The notes: generated by a model from the sequence alone, not told the origin. 64,000 bases of DNA from Vibrio breoganii (GCF_001677275.1 NZ_CP016179.1:62001-126000); one strand, 5' to 3'. Shown: positions 51,530 to 60,934, counted from the first letter of the stretch. Numbers and translations: made by a program.

Positions 51530-51920
51530 AATGGAATGTGATCGACTGTTTAGTGATGGCGCTAATGTAGGAGTGAGAAAACTCAAGCTTGTTGATATTG
51601 CACAGCCATCGAACATTTCGTTTCAGAGTTTTGTCATTTGAAAACAGTTTTACGGTGTCGATGTTTTGCATGTTGGTAGCGAGTTCTGCTCCGAGCATAA
51701 AACTCAATCCCATATCAGCCGATTGCTTGTAGTTGGGGCATCCTAGCTTCCGAATTCTCTCAGAGCAAACCTGGCTAAGAATTGAGGTTGTGGTTTGGTT
51801 GTTTTGATTGTGGGCAAAGTAGGCGGTAATGTTCTTATGCTCACGAACATACTCGCACACCTTTAGTATGGCGTCTGTGCCGATCGCGTCAGCATCAATG
51901 AGAAAAATACTCTTACTCAT
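51528..51920 (-). CDS. PIN/NYN-like protein
   Basis: 130 aa. SIFLIDADAIGTDAIL at the start and LFSNDKTLKRNVRWL near residue 92 are the first and third acidic elements of PIN/NYN nuclease folds. A weak family resemblance. The stop/start overlap with the upstream 51917 gene points to a two-gene unit. Confidence 0.5.
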   Translation of the reverse strand: MSKSIFLIDADAIGTDAILKVCEYVREHKNITAYFAHNQNNQTTTSILSQVCSERIRKLGCPNYKQSADMGLSFMLGAELATNMQNIDTVKLFSNDKTLKRNVRWLCNINKLEFSHSYISAITKQSITFH

Positions 51921-52249
51921 CGGCTAAAATCGTGTCTCATCTCGGCCATTCTGGCGCTTTGCATTTCAACGATCGACAGTCGTTCTTTTGTGGTTTTGAG
52001 TTCCTTTGAGAGGTTTATTATTTGAATAGTTTGCTCCTCGTGAGTCGTATGTAAGCATTCCAGCTCTTCCATTACACTGCCGGCAATATCAAAGATTTGT
52101 GAGGCTGAATCTTTAATGGCTTGTTTGGTGGAAGTTGGTTGTGAGTTTTGCGGTTTTACGCTGAGCGTCTGCAGGGTATTAGCGATATTTGCAAGCGTGG
52201 CCAGTTGTCTCAGACTGTTGGCGACGTTCGGATTGCGAGATTGAGTCAT
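51917..52249 (-). CDS. Coiled-coil protein upstream of the PIN/NYN-like gene
   Basis: 110 aa with a heptad-rich C-terminal half (TIQIINLSKELKTTKERLSIVEMQ). Overlaps the next gene by 4 bases. No family. Possibly an accessory protein of the PIN/NYN-like product. Confidence 0.5.
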   Translation of the reverse strand: MTQSRNPNVANSLRQLATLANIANTLQTLSVKPQNSQPTSTKQAIKDSASQIFDIAGSVMEELECLHTTHEEQTIQIINLSKELKTTKERLSIVEMQSARMAEMRHDFSR

Positions 52250-52271
52250 GCGTTAAATTCAGGTGTTTCCG

Positions 52272-52308
52272 AAAAAAGAAACGGAACCCAGCAAAGCTGA
52301 GTTCCGTA
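52272..52308 (-). terminator. Terminator of the DHH gene
   Basis: On the - strand ACGGAACTCAGC-TTT-GCTGGGTTCCGT followed by TTCTTTTTT. Confidence 0.85.
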
Positions 52309-52312
52309 TAGT

Positions 52313-53188
52313 TTAGTAAGTCACTTCTGTGCCAAAATCTTCAAGAGATTGAATTTTTGCACCACCAGCGTATTTGTGTCCACCGCCACCAGCGCGTTCT
52401 AGCATGGGTAGAATGTTAACGCCTTTGTCTTTGTGTCCTCGCACTGAGGTTGTAAATCCATCAACTCTTTGAGTCATTAGGATTACTACGTCATGGTCTG
52501 GATACAGAGCGTGTAGTCGAGCAGCCTGCACTGAGCGCAATGCCAGTAGACTGTGAGCGCAAATGCATTTTACTCCGTCAATGATGACCTCGTATGCTGT
52601 GTTATCTGCCGCGGCTAACAGTTGCTCTTGATAGGACGTTAACGTACGTCCTTTTTCAATCAACGACTCTTTGCTTAGACTAATAGCTTCTTCAGCACCT
52701 TCGATGGTCATTGGGTAACTCTCAGCTGCCAGTACAATTTCTTTTGTGTTGGGCAGTTCGTGAGTCCACAAATCGTGGTCGTTTATGACGTCAATATACC
52801 AAGGTTGCTCTGCATTGGATTGTCCAAACAGTTCATCCCAAGTGATTTTTGTGCCACAGCGACTTAGATCTAAACATCCTGTTATCAGTCCATCATTGTA
52901 TAGATCAATAATGTGCTTATAGGACGTTTCGTGATGATCGTAGATACGAATGTCGTATTCACGCCCAATTAACGTCAGACAGTCTTCACGTTCCATTGTG
53001 AAGTCGGTCATAACGATGATATCGGTACCATCTTCAACTTTGCTCATGATCTCGTCAAAATCATAACCATAATTGATGCCAACGGTCGTGACTTTACAGC
53101 CGGCTTGCTCGAAGTAGTTTTTAGCAAGTAGGCCAGAGAACGTGCCGTCAACGTCGATGGAGTGGTGTAATACAGCGACTTTCTTCAT
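52313..53188 (-). CDS. DHH-family phosphoesterase
   Basis: 291 aa from ATG 53188. Metal-binding motifs are HHSIDVDG (about residues 8-15), MTDF (about 61-64) and YDHH (about 83-86); the C-terminal DHHA1 motif GGGGHKYAGGA is at about 268-278. Such enzymes hydrolyse short oligonucleotides, pApA or pAp. A similar gene is common on large phages. An upstream frame extension (29 residues) lacks support. Confidence 0.88.
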   Translation of the reverse strand: MKKVAVLHHSIDVDGTFSGLLAKNYFEQAGCKVTTVGINYGYDFDEIMSKVEDGTDIIVMTDFTMEREDCLTLIGREYDIRIYDHHETSYKHIIDLYNDGLITGCLDLSRCGTKITWDELFGQSNAEQPWYIDVINDHDLWTHELPNTKEIVLAAESYPMTIEGAEEAISLSKESLIEKGRTLTSYQEQLLAAADNTAYEVIIDGVKCICAHSLLALRSVQAARLHALYPDHDVVILMTQRVDGFTTSVRGHKDKGVNILPMLERAGGGGHKYAGGAKIQSLEDFGTEVTY

Positions 53189-53275
53189 TGTGTAATTTCC
53201 TTTATTTATCTGATTACAGAGGGTTAATGAATCAATGATTCGAAGGTCTGTATTCCAGATAAGGTATCTATGCAC

Positions 53276-53641
53276 TAAGGGTTACACTTCAAAGATGCTT
53301 TGCGTTGATTGCGGGAATTATCTGCGAGGTGTTTCTCAAATCTATGGGGTTCTGAGTGGTGTCCTAGGCAAGAAAAATGACCTCTCCACAAATGCAGATA
53401 GCGATTGATTCCCCAATGAGCCATTCGTGGTGATTGCTGTTAATGCTTATTGGGTTTGGGGAGATGTCTCGTAAGTTACTACTAGGCGTAATACTTGGCT
53501 GGTGGTTTAGTATGGTTTTAGAGGCCAAAAGTAAAATTTGGCTTTGCAGGTATTGACTGTTCTTGTGTCTTTGAAAAGGTGTCTTATCAGTTTACAGTGT
53601 AAATGGTCTACATTCAGAATTTGCAGAGGTGACAAGTGTTG
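53276..53641. other. Gene-free stretch with degenerate TTTGCGAGA-like sites
   Basis: Contains GATGTCTCGTAAG (53466) and TGTTTCTCAAA (53322), two variants of the repeated motif, and a probable promoter for the DHH gene. No ORF. Confidence 0.3.
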
Positions 53642-54082
53642 ATGATAGGTAAGCCAGGGGATGCAGCTGTGTTTGAAATGCGTTCAATCGGTGACATAAC
53701 GCCTGTTCAGGCGCAGGTGTCGCTTAAGGTTAGTTTGAACATCTTTGAAAAATGGCAGTTAACTGATACTGAGAAACTGAACCTTTTGGGTCTGGATAGT
53801 GTGTCGGATCTAGGTTTGATGGTTGCAGGTTTGGTGATGGTTAGGGAGGATGTATTGACTCGAGTAAGTTATGTGTTGCAAGTACATCGTCACTTACGCA
53901 GTTTGTTTTCGGAGGATGCGAGCGTTTATGGTTGGGTGAAGAAACCTAATGACCATCCGCTATTTAGAGGACGAACTGCAGTGGAGTACATTGGGGTTGG
54001 GGGTGTAGACCGCTTGGCGCGAGTGGTAAGTGTTCTGCGTTCCTATGTTGATGCACAACCTGCGGTGACGTTTGTTGGATAG
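53642..54082 (+). CDS. MbcA/ParS/Xre-type antitoxin-like protein, orphan
   Basis: 146 aa from ATG 53642 (AGAGGTGA upstream; GTG 53636 also possible). FEKWQLTDTEKLNLLGLDS and VYGWVKKPNDHPLFRGRTAVEYIGVGG match the HTH-linked, toxin-binding C-terminal domain (DUF2384) of Xre/MbcA/ParS antitoxins, whose RES-domain toxin normally follows. No RES gene is present. Confidence 0.72.
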   Translation: MIGKPGDAAVFEMRSIGDITPVQAQVSLKVSLNIFEKWQLTDTEKLNLLGLDSVSDLGLMVAGLVMVREDVLTRVSYVLQVHRHLRSLFSEDASVYGWVKKPNDHPLFRGRTAVEYIGVGGVDRLARVVSVLRSYVDAQPAVTFVG

Positions 54083-54104
54083 TGGCCACTGCAGGTTGGT
54101 TTGC

Positions 54105-54533
54105 TTATTGTTGTGTGTCGGTGTGGTTTTGAATTTTCTTACTGAGATATCGAATGGTCGATGTGTTTCTCGCTATGGTGGCTAGTGAGTAGAATAGGCT
54201 AAGGGTTGAACAGACGATGATGGCAATTTCGTATTGCGGATCATAAATCGTGCATAAGTAGATGGTGATGGTAAAGAGGATTGCGTTTACGCTGGCCATC
54301 CATCTTACTCTAGTTAATTTTTTTCTCATCGTAGTGCAGCGTTCTACGATGTCTTTGTTGATTTCGTCTTGTGGCCGTGTAGTTGCATTGGGTAATTTGA
54401 GTGCATTGGATTGCACTTCAAGCATCTTCTCTTTCAGTAATCGCTCGGCTTTGTGGTCGCCTTTGAGTCTAGCTTGCTCGATGGATTCGAGGATCATAGT
54501 GGATTGGCGGATAACGCTTCGTGTGTTTTGCAT
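54105..54533 (-). CDS. Small membrane protein with coiled coil
   Basis: 142 aa: an N-terminal helical, charged half, two transmembrane helices (about 80-120) and a short tail. No family. The TTTGCGAGA motif is about 110 bp upstream (54641). Confidence 0.5.
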   Translation of the reverse strand: MQNTRSVIRQSTMILESIEQARLKGDHKAERLLKEKMLEVQSNALKLPNATTRPQDEINKDIVERCTTMRKKLTRVRWMASVNAILFTITIYLCTIYDPQYEIAIIVCSTLSLFYSLATIARNTSTIRYLSKKIQNHTDTQQ

Positions 54534-54640
54534 GAGATGGCCCGGGTGTAGTAGGAAGAGATTCCTAGGTAGGTCGATAATCTTGGGTGCAGGTTACGTG
54601 AACTGTGTTTGGGCTTCGATGCAGGCAGGAAGAGTTGCGT

Positions 54641-54653
54641 GATGTCTCGCAAG
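54641..54653 (-). promoter_or_regulatory. TTTGCGAGA-type motif (copy)
   Basis: - strand ACTTGCGAGACATC, 108-120 bp before the 54533 start. Confidence 0.35.
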
Positions 54654-54666
54654 TTGTTGCTGCGAA

Positions 54667-54711
54667 GACGATTCGACTCTAGTTAATCTTTGCGTTTAAA
54701 ATCGAATCGTC
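54667..54711 (-). terminator. Perfect 10-bp inverted repeat after the 54724 gene
   Basis: GACGATTCGA / TCGAATCGTC separated by 25 bp, just beyond the - strand stop. No T tract. Confidence 0.45.
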
Positions 54712-54723
54712 ATTATTGCTCTA

Positions 54724-55500
54724 TCACAGATAGACGGGAAGTAATTCTGGGTGTTGTTGCAGCGCGACTACTCGTTGTTCTCTTTGTGTTGACTTGTTAA
54801 AGGTCGTTTTGGATTTCAATTTAATCAGGGTGTCATTTTCTGCTCGTTGGTGATCAACAAACGGCAACTCTAAAATGTGGTTGGTGATAATTTCTTCATC
54901 CCTGCTGATTTCAGCGCGAATTGAAGGTAGTAGATCACGTCTAGAGGTCCCGTGGAAATTAAATATGTTGGTAAATATGGCCTGCAATGAGGCTACCTGA
55001 TTTCGTTTGGCGGCCTGAGTTCTCTTGAGGATGTTTTTAATTTTATCGTCGCGTTGCTCATCGAGATAGGTACCAAAATCTTCAATCGCTATGCTGTCGT
55101 ATGTTCTATTTATGGATAGATGACTGATCTGAAAGCCTTCGATTTTCTCTAGACGCTCCACCAGCTCTATTAGGTAGATTGCTTTCATTGTTATGGTTAA
55201 ATTCTGCGGATGAAAGTACATGTCACTCATTCCAAATACCCGATCACTGGCGCTGTATTTTCCGGTCACTTCAAAGGATAGGTCTTTAGTCTGCTTAAAT
55301 TCAGTGATGGTTTGCTTGGTTCGTTCTACAAGTGCTTGAAAGTTTGCCTTGCTTTGCGTTGAGTGGCCTTCGCCCCATACGTACCCAGTCTCGATGAAAA
55401 GGTTTGCACGAACCATTTTATGAGGATTATCAGTACATAGAATCTGCTGTGCATCCTCTTGGGTGATTTGTCCGTCATCCGTTAGTATTGTAAAGCTCAT
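54724..55500 (-). CDS. Unrecognised protein
   Basis: 258 aa from ATG 55500 (one base past the stop of the upstream gene, so co-translated). Largely helical, with basic segments (KIKNILKRTQAAKRNQVAS). No family. Forms a pair with the coiled-coil gene at 55502-55771. Confidence 0.5.
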   Translation of the reverse strand: MSFTILTDDGQITQEDAQQILCTDNPHKMVRANLFIETGYVWGEGHSTQSKANFQALVERTKQTITEFKQTKDLSFEVTGKYSASDRVFGMSDMYFHPQNLTITMKAIYLIELVERLEKIEGFQISHLSINRTYDSIAIEDFGTYLDEQRDDKIKNILKRTQAAKRNQVASLQAIFTNIFNFHGTSRRDLLPSIRAEISRDEEIITNHILELPFVDHQRAENDTLIKLKSKTTFNKSTQREQRVVALQQHPELLPVYL

Positions 55501-55501
55501 G

Positions 55502-55771
55502 TTATGCCTCCACTGTACATTCAAATTGTGCAAGTTGTGCGTCTCTGACTTGATCTTGAATGTAGAAATAATTCGCGCGCAACTGATAGCTGACCTCTTG
55601 GGCTTTCTTAGCTTCTTCATTGATGGCCAGCTTGTCCTCTAAGGTGCCACGGCAACGTTTGGCCTTCGTTTTCAGGGTTTTGATTTGCTGATTGGCACGT
55701 TTAATTTCTCTATCTAAATCATCTTCACATTTGATGCGATCTCGACGCTGCTTGAATGTCAGTGCTTTCAT
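55502..55771 (-). CDS. Coiled-coil basic protein
   Basis: 89 aa, almost wholly a charged coiled coil (IKRANQQIKTLKTKAKR). Upstream are both the GCTTTAGCGAA motif (59 bp) and the TTTGCGAGA motif (95 bp). Confidence 0.5.
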   Translation of the reverse strand: MKALTFKQRRDRIKCEDDLDREIKRANQQIKTLKTKAKRCRGTLEDKLAINEEAKKAQEVSYQLRANYFYIQDQVRDAQLAQFECTVEA

Positions 55772-55829
55772 TGTTCGGTAATCCTCGATGTCCGTCTTAG
55801 TTCAGTACCTAGACTACAGGGAGGGTGGG

Positions 55830-55840
55830 TTCGCTAAAGC
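55830..55840 (-). promoter_or_regulatory. GCTTTAGCGAA upstream motif (copy 2)
   Basis: 59 bp before the 55771 start; followed on the - strand by ACCCACCCT, resembling the C-rich continuation of copy 1. Confidence 0.4.
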
Positions 55841-55865
55841 GCGTCTTTTGGAATTTCAATTGCGC

Positions 55866-55878
55866 GATATCTCGCAAA
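55866..55878 (-). promoter_or_regulatory. TTTGCGAGA-type motif (copy)
   Basis: - strand TTTGCGAGATATC, 95 bp before the 55771 start and 66 bp before the divergent 55944 gene. Confidence 0.35.
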
Positions 55879-55943
55879 AAAGATTTCCGGTATTTCCGTT
55901 GTGAAAGTGAAGTGATCACACTGCCTGCAGTGAGTTAAATATT

Positions 55944-57107
55944 GTGGGAATTGTAGTGATTGAATTATTGAGGTTAATTGGAAATGGAAAAAGTGCACTG
56001 GATTTGGATACCACGGATGGTGTAAATGGGCGTTTAGTAGCACAGACAGTTAATGCCCTAGTTTCTGTGCTTGATATGTCTAATGTTGATTTACAAGGTG
56101 ACCAATTAGTTGCAGATCATTTGGCTACGATATTAGAGCGGTCGATTTTACGAGACTGTGAAGACCTTACGCCAGAAAGAGAATCTATTAATGCGGAGTT
56201 GATTGCCGTACTAACAAGGGGTTTGATGGGGGATATATTCGGCGCTTGGGAGGTTCAGTCACATCGATTTAATGATGGTGGTGAATATTCGAGTGTGAAT
56301 GCATCTTTGACCTTTAAGGATGTCGCTGGTGGTAATGTCGTATTTATAGGTTTTGATATTCCCCAGAAGAAATACGATGCGGATTCTGAGGTGATGGTGA
56401 CTACGTCCGTTCGAATGTCTGCGCCTAGTAATGATGGCTTTCCTAATGCTGATTTAAAGTTGGTGTACCATCGCGAAACTTGCTTGAACTTTGAAATCAA
56501 TTTACTGGTTAGTCATCTACAGGCTATTTCAAATCTTGGTATGCATTATGAGTCTGGAATTTGGCGCTTTAATAGATTAAGTGCATTCAATACGACTGCA
56601 GCGATAGTTCAGCTCATGCAGGAGCATGAAGGTATAGATATATTGTCGGAATTCGATATCGGACTCTTGTATGACGTTGCATCAAATGACGTGACTGTTT
56701 TTGATTTTTGTCCTTTCATGGATGTGGAGGAAATGATAGATGTCATGCCGACGTTGCTGGTTTACTTTACCGATAATGTCCAGGGGGAAGTGCATGGATT
56801 TGGTTATCGCATTGCGCTGTCGCTCGTCTATAACGTTCTACGTTTAGGTGATGGATGTGAAATATCGCGTATGTCTGAGGAGTTGTTTTGTATTTTTGTG
56901 TATGACTTCGGACCATATGATCTAAAGGTGAGTATCGATGATGCAGTAGGCATAATGACTCGATGTGTAAATGATATTTCGCATATGCATGAAGACGATG
57001 GCCTAGATGACGTATCTGGTGCGATAGAGGTCTTTAATGAGTCTTTGACCAGTGCGGTGAGTCAGCATGCAGAGTTAGAGGCCATGTCGAAAAACGTCGC
57101 CTTGTGA
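55944..57107 (+). CDS. Unrecognised large protein
   Basis: 387 aa, acidic and soluble. Segments VHGFGYRIALSLVYNVLRLGDG and MLDMSNVDLQGDQL-like do not match a family. The start is uncertain (GTG 55944; no clear SD). Overlaps the next gene by 4 bases (GTGA). Confidence 0.55.
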   Translation: MGIVVIELLRLIGNGKSALDLDTTDGVNGRLVAQTVNALVSVLDMSNVDLQGDQLVADHLATILERSILRDCEDLTPERESINAELIAVLTRGLMGDIFGAWEVQSHRFNDGGEYSSVNASLTFKDVAGGNVVFIGFDIPQKKYDADSEVMVTTSVRMSAPSNDGFPNADLKLVYHRETCLNFEINLLVSHLQAISNLGMHYESGIWRFNRLSAFNTTAAIVQLMQEHEGIDILSEFDIGLLYDVASNDVTVFDFCPFMDVEEMIDVMPTLLVYFTDNVQGEVHGFGYRIALSLVYNVLRLGDGCEISRMSEELFCIFVYDFGPYDLKVSIDDAVGIMTRCVNDISHMHEDDGLDDVSGAIEVFNESLTSAVSQHAELEAMSKNVAL

Positions 57108-57607
57108 AGGCCTTGTTTAAGCGCTGTGTTGAGATTCACTTTCGACATTGGCAGACGTTCCTGATTTTCTCTTTCGTCGTATTTATGGGTTTGCGTGTAT
57201 GGCCTGGGTTCTTCACTCCAGTTGTCGTGAGTGGTGTTATTTGCGCTGTAGGCAGTGCGCTCGCGTCTTTCGATCGGAAGCTTTCTGGATTCTTTAAGCG
57301 CTTTTCGGTACCGGTTGCTAAGGTACTTTTACTGCTTTGCCTGTTTGCAATATTCGAAGTGTTGAGTATGTTGCTCTTGTATCTTTGGTTTATCGCTATT
57401 GCCTTCCGGCACACTGAATACTTCTTGTTTGTAAGGGAAGGTAGCCTTTCCTTAATAGGGGTGCTTGGGGCTTTGATTTGGTGGTTGTTGGCTGACGCAA
57501 TCACCGGGAAGTATTTAGGTACCAAAACGATGGTAACGCTCCGGTCTATACGCAGGAGCGTTGTTGTGGTGTTCCGCTATAGTAATTCGCTCATTAGAGG
57601 GATCTGA
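57104..57607 (+). CDS. Membrane protein, partner of the 55944 product
   Basis: 167 aa with four hydrophobic segments (about 15-35, 38-52, 68-95, 112-132) and a basic C-terminus. GTG start overlapping the previous stop. Its 3' end overlaps the end of hipA on the other strand by 31 bp. Confidence 0.55.
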   Translation: MKALFKRCVEIHFRHWQTFLIFSFVVFMGLRVWPGFFTPVVVSGVICAVGSALASFDRKLSGFFKRFSVPVAKVLLLLCLFAIFEVLSMLLLYLWFIAIAFRHTEYFLFVREGSLSLIGVLGALIWWLLADAITGKYLGTKTMVTLRSIRRSVVVVFRYSNSLIRGI

Positions 57608-58971
57608 GCCACTTCGGGTTTTAGTCTGTCTGCGGCTTCTGATACTACCGATATGCAAAGATCTATGTGTTTAATTTCTTCTGGGTTGAGGTCGTAATTA
57701 GAAAGGAGCTCAGCCTTGGTGTGTTCCATGCCCATGATGGTATCGTCAATGGTCTTCATCATGACTAATTCCATTCGTGAAAGGCTGACTTCAAATCTCG
57801 AGGCGAAGTCTGCGAGCATGTACGCCGTGATTTCGTTAGTAAAGTTACCCGCGGAGCCAGCTTCCCATTCCCCAATGGACATTGCGAAATACCGGCTGCT
57901 CCTGTCATCTGGCAATATTGGATTGTCGCTGGTGGTGTTATGAGGGGAACGAATGACCGCTTCAATATTGACGAGATCGTAAAAGGGTGTCAGTCGAAGT
58001 CCTTTCGGTGTGACATGAAAGCTGACGTTCTTGCCGTGGGCGTCATAGTTGCCGTTGAGAATATTGAAGGTCATCCACTGGATTAACTTCGTTTGATACT
58101 CAACGCGGTTGACAGTCTTAACATCAAAGAGTTTGGGGAATGAAACGCCGTCCCTGTAGAGTTGAGCATCACGTTCGTCACCATGTTGGCGCTCGTATTT
58201 ATACGAGGGAGGTGTGTTGGTTGCCTGGCACGAATCAATAACATGCCTGCGCTTAACTGAGTTCCCTGATTCCTCTAAGAAGCGATCAAACCTTTTGATG
58301 GTGAATGTTCTGATAGTGCCGTAAGTTCTTAGTCCTACTTCGGGTATATCTAACCCTGCTTTTTTTGCTAAAAGCATAGTGAAAAGTTCATTGGCGACTA
58401 TGCATGGCGCACGACCGGTTTCAAATTTGAAGATGTAGTTTGAGCACAAGGCGCCTTCGCCAAAACCCAGTGAGCCATCGTGCTTTACCAATAAGTTTAA
58501 TTTATCTTGTACACCTGCCACTGACAGACGTGTTGCGCCGTTCCATATTGAAATAGCCTCAAGCCCTTTTTGTGCGAGTTGGAGTTTTGCAGTGAGTTTA
58601 CTTTCAGATATTTCCTCAAAAGAAGTGACGGTTTCACTTGGGGTTTTAGTGTAGAAGCTTAATGCGCCTGAGGTTTCACGACCAATGGCAGCGATTAGTC
58701 CAAAAGTATTCGCTTTTGAGATTGTGGTATTGCTAGTGAGATCATCGAGAGCCTGTCCTTCCGGTAGTAGGTTTCTTAAATAGTTGCTGGCGGCGTTATG
58801 TGTGTGCTCTCTATTTAAAGGTAGGTGAGGCGAGATTGGGAATCCGGTTTTTATCCAGTTGTCAGAGTAATGCAGTTGGATATCGCTCTCTGAGCCTACA
58901 GGTAGCGTGATTGTGCCTACTTCTTTCTCTTGGCCTGCAAAGACTTTAAGTTCCTGCTTAGAACCACTCAT
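57577..58971 (-). CDS. hipA: HipA-type kinase toxin
   Basis: 464-aa Ser/Thr kinase toxin that phosphorylates glutamyl-tRNA synthetase in E. coli. It has the HipA N-domain (HLPLNRE, LLPEGQ), ATP-loop region AGVQDKLNLL, the catalytic motif NYDAHGKN (308-315) and the metal Asp in PFYDL (332). Full length with all key residues. Overlaps hipB by 14 bp. Confidence 0.93.
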   Translation of the reverse strand: MSGSKQELKVFAGQEKEVGTITLPVGSESDIQLHYSDNWIKTGFPISPHLPLNREHTHNAASNYLRNLLPEGQALDDLTSNTTISKANTFGLIAAIGRETSGALSFYTKTPSETVTSFEEISESKLTAKLQLAQKGLEAISIWNGATRLSVAGVQDKLNLLVKHDGSLGFGEGALCSNYIFKFETGRAPCIVANELFTMLLAKKAGLDIPEVGLRTYGTIRTFTIKRFDRFLEESGNSVKRRHVIDSCQATNTPPSYKYERQHGDERDAQLYRDGVSFPKLFDVKTVNRVEYQTKLIQWMTFNILNGNYDAHGKNVSFHVTPKGLRLTPFYDLVNIEAVIRSPHNTTSDNPILPDDRSSRYFAMSIGEWEAGSAGNFTNEITAYMLADFASRFEVSLSRMELVMMKTIDDTIMGMEHTKAELLSNYDLNPEEIKHIDLCISVVSEAADRLKPEVAQIPLMSELL

Positions 58972-59278
58972 CGTCGCTCTCCTTGCTTACATTGGATGAA
59001 TCGGTTTGTAAGGACAGTGTTATCCCAAGCAAGTTGATCACTTTCATTACATTGTGCAGTCGTACGTTCAGTTCACCTTTTTCTATTTTGTTTACCGTGT
59101 CTTTAGATAATCCACATTTCTCTGCAACGTCAATGATGCGCAGATTTAGCTTGGTTCGTTGATGTTTGATCGTCAGGCCTAGCTGAACTGCTGAGAACGG
59201 CTCTTGTAGATCAGGTAGAGGTATCTCTTTGACGGCTTTGCCTTTGGCTCTGTATTGGTTGTTTTTCATCTCGGGCAC
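58958..59278 (-). CDS. hipB: HipB-type antitoxin/repressor
   Basis: 106 aa with an Xre helix-turn-helix (RIIDVAEKCGLSKDTVNKIEKGELN, about residues 47-70), family HipB. Represses the operon and blocks HipA. AATCC-N10-GGATT operator lies upstream at 59308. Confidence 0.9.
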   Translation of the reverse strand: MPEMKNNQYRAKGKAVKEIPLPDLQEPFSAVQLGLTIKHQRTKLNLRIIDVAEKCGLSKDTVNKIEKGELNVRLHNVMKVINLLGITLSLQTDSSNVSKESDDEWF

Positions 59279-59307
59279 CGATATAAAAATGGTGGTTACA
59301 ATTGTTA

Positions 59308-59327
59308 AATCCGAATAAAAAAGGATT
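59308..59327. promoter_or_regulatory. Candidate HipB operator
   Basis: AATCC-10 bp-GGATT, close to the E. coli HipB operator TATCC-N8-GGATA. About 30 bp before hipB. Further GGATT half-sites follow at 59352 and 59371. Confidence 0.6.
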
Positions 59328-59464
59328 ATAGCTCGTAAGTATAACAGGATTTATTAAAAGGCGAGTATGTTAGGATTTTAAAGTTACATTGCCTGTTTTG
59401 GAGCTAAAAGGCTAGTAGAGTGGGATTATAGGTCTTGAGGATGTGATGGTGGTTTTTGGAGTCG

Positions 59465-59495
59465 AAAAAACCCGCCATATATAAAGCGGGTTTGT
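59465..59495 (-). terminator. Terminator of the 59507 gene
   Basis: On the - strand AACCCGC-TTTATATATG-GCGGGTT followed by TTTTC. Confidence 0.88.
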
Positions 59496-59506
59496 GATTG
59501 AAGTGA

Positions 59507-60124
59507 TTATTTCACTTTATGGAAGGCTTCCTTGATGTTGATTGGCTGGGCGTTAATTTCGATAAGAAATTGCGCTTGGCTTCTTTTGTACTCTGATTCA
59601 TCAATCCGAAGAGTGACGACCAGGTTGTCGTGCTCAAAGAAGTGGTTTTTGTATACAACGTTTGTGTTTAGACCTTTTTGTTTCAGGAATTCCCTTACAA
59701 TATCTGGCACACAATCAGTCAAAGCGGAGTTTCTTATCAAGCATTTGCTTTGAGATTTCCCATTAAACTGATCCAGGTCATGCAGGTGGCACGCATCAAT
59801 CGCTTCCGGTGAAAGATCTTGGTTGAGTTCTTTCAGGTGAGTATTGATTGCTTCATTAGAGCATTCAGTGAAAGTGCTCTTAATCGTTGCCTTTGTTGTG
59901 TTGCATGTCTGCGGAAACGTACCTATCGAGGTTAGTTCGTAACCTCTAAAAGCTTGGTGGCCGCAAGCGTTGCATTCAGTGACAAAGCCGAGCTTACCGC
60001 CTTTTAATTCGGTTTCCCCGAACACGAGATCTCTACTTGCGCAAAGTGGTAATACACACTCCGCATGTTTGAGGCCTTTTGCTTTTTGTGTTTCGGTTGC
60101 TAGTTCCATTGTGTCGAAGTTCAT
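59507..60124 (-). CDS. Unrecognised protein with a CxxC-type zinc site
   Basis: 205 aa. CVLPLCASRD and TECNACGHQAF in the first 60 residues suggest a zinc ribbon. The rest is mixed alpha/beta. No family recognised. Confidence 0.55.
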   Translation of the reverse strand: MNFDTMELATETQKAKGLKHAECVLPLCASRDLVFGETELKGGKLGFVTECNACGHQAFRGYELTSIGTFPQTCNTTKATIKSTFTECSNEAINTHLKELNQDLSPEAIDACHLHDLDQFNGKSQSKCLIRNSALTDCVPDIVREFLKQKGLNTNVVYKNHFFEHDNLVVTLRIDESEYKRSQAQFLIEINAQPINIKEAFHKVK

Positions 60125-60307
60125 AGAGTTCCTTATTTGCTTGAAAGCGTTGATTTAAAGCGCCTAATGCGCGGTCAGTATCACTATGGAAATAGGTGGG
60201 ATGTTGAGTTGGTGTTGATGTGCATGTGTGAATAAACATTATCTAGTGGTGAGCGCTCGACCTTTCATGCGAGGGAGTTTCATGTGCGTAATGAATTGGG
60301 TGAGTGT

Positions 60308-60344
60308 AAAAAGCACTGGCCGATTGTTCGGTTGATGCTTTTTC
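60308..60344. terminator. Bidirectional terminator
   Basis: AAAAGCA...TGCTTTTT with inner CGA/TCG pairing. Confidence 0.7.
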
Positions 60345-60368
60345 GTTTCTGGCTTTGTTGAGTCGGTA

Positions 60369-60878
60369 TTAATGAGGTTGAGTCTGGTTGTTCCACCATG
60401 CATTGATGCTGGTGGATAGGTCGCCCTCAAACTCAGGATCTAGGATTGGCACGATGCTTTCTGAGCAGCACATTAACGTAGCGAGTGGTTTGTTGGTGCG
60501 AGTAAAAATGCAGGTGACTTGCTGCAGACTTTGAGTGATCTCACCAAATTCAGTTTCCCCTTTTTTTGATGAGACCAGGCATTCCATTTTTTCTTTTGGC
60601 CAATTGAAAGTCTTTCCATCTAACACTCCAATGCTAGGGTCGCTCGAGGTGCTGGTGTTGAATCCCTTGATGAAAACAGGGTTGCTCGCCAGTTTGTTTG
60701 CCATGGTAATAGAGGTTTCGCAGTCTTTCGGTCCAATGAGAATGACAGGTTCACATTCGGCGAACAAAGCAACATGCTCACCATGGGTGATGGTGCTGCT
60801 GGGAGAGCATGTTGCCAAAGTAATAGTGGATTCTTTGAGAAGTCGGCTGAGTTCGAATGGGAGAGTGCTACGAGTCAT
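60369..60878 (-). CDS. Unrecognised protein
   Basis: 169 aa, soluble, no motif recognised. GCTTTAGCGAA is 57 bp upstream. Codon usage like its neighbours. Confidence 0.5.
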   Translation of the reverse strand: MTRSTLPFELSRLLKESTITLATCSPSSTITHGEHVALFAECEPVILIGPKDCETSITMANKLASNPVFIKGFNTSTSSDPSIGVLDGKTFNWPKEKMECLVSSKKGETEFGEITQSLQQVTCIFTRTNKPLATLMCCSESIVPILDPEFEGDLSTSINAWWNNQTQPH

Positions 60879-60934
60879 ATCGGTGCCTTGCTTATTGATT
60901 GGTTATGTAGCAACAACAATACATTAGGCGAGCC

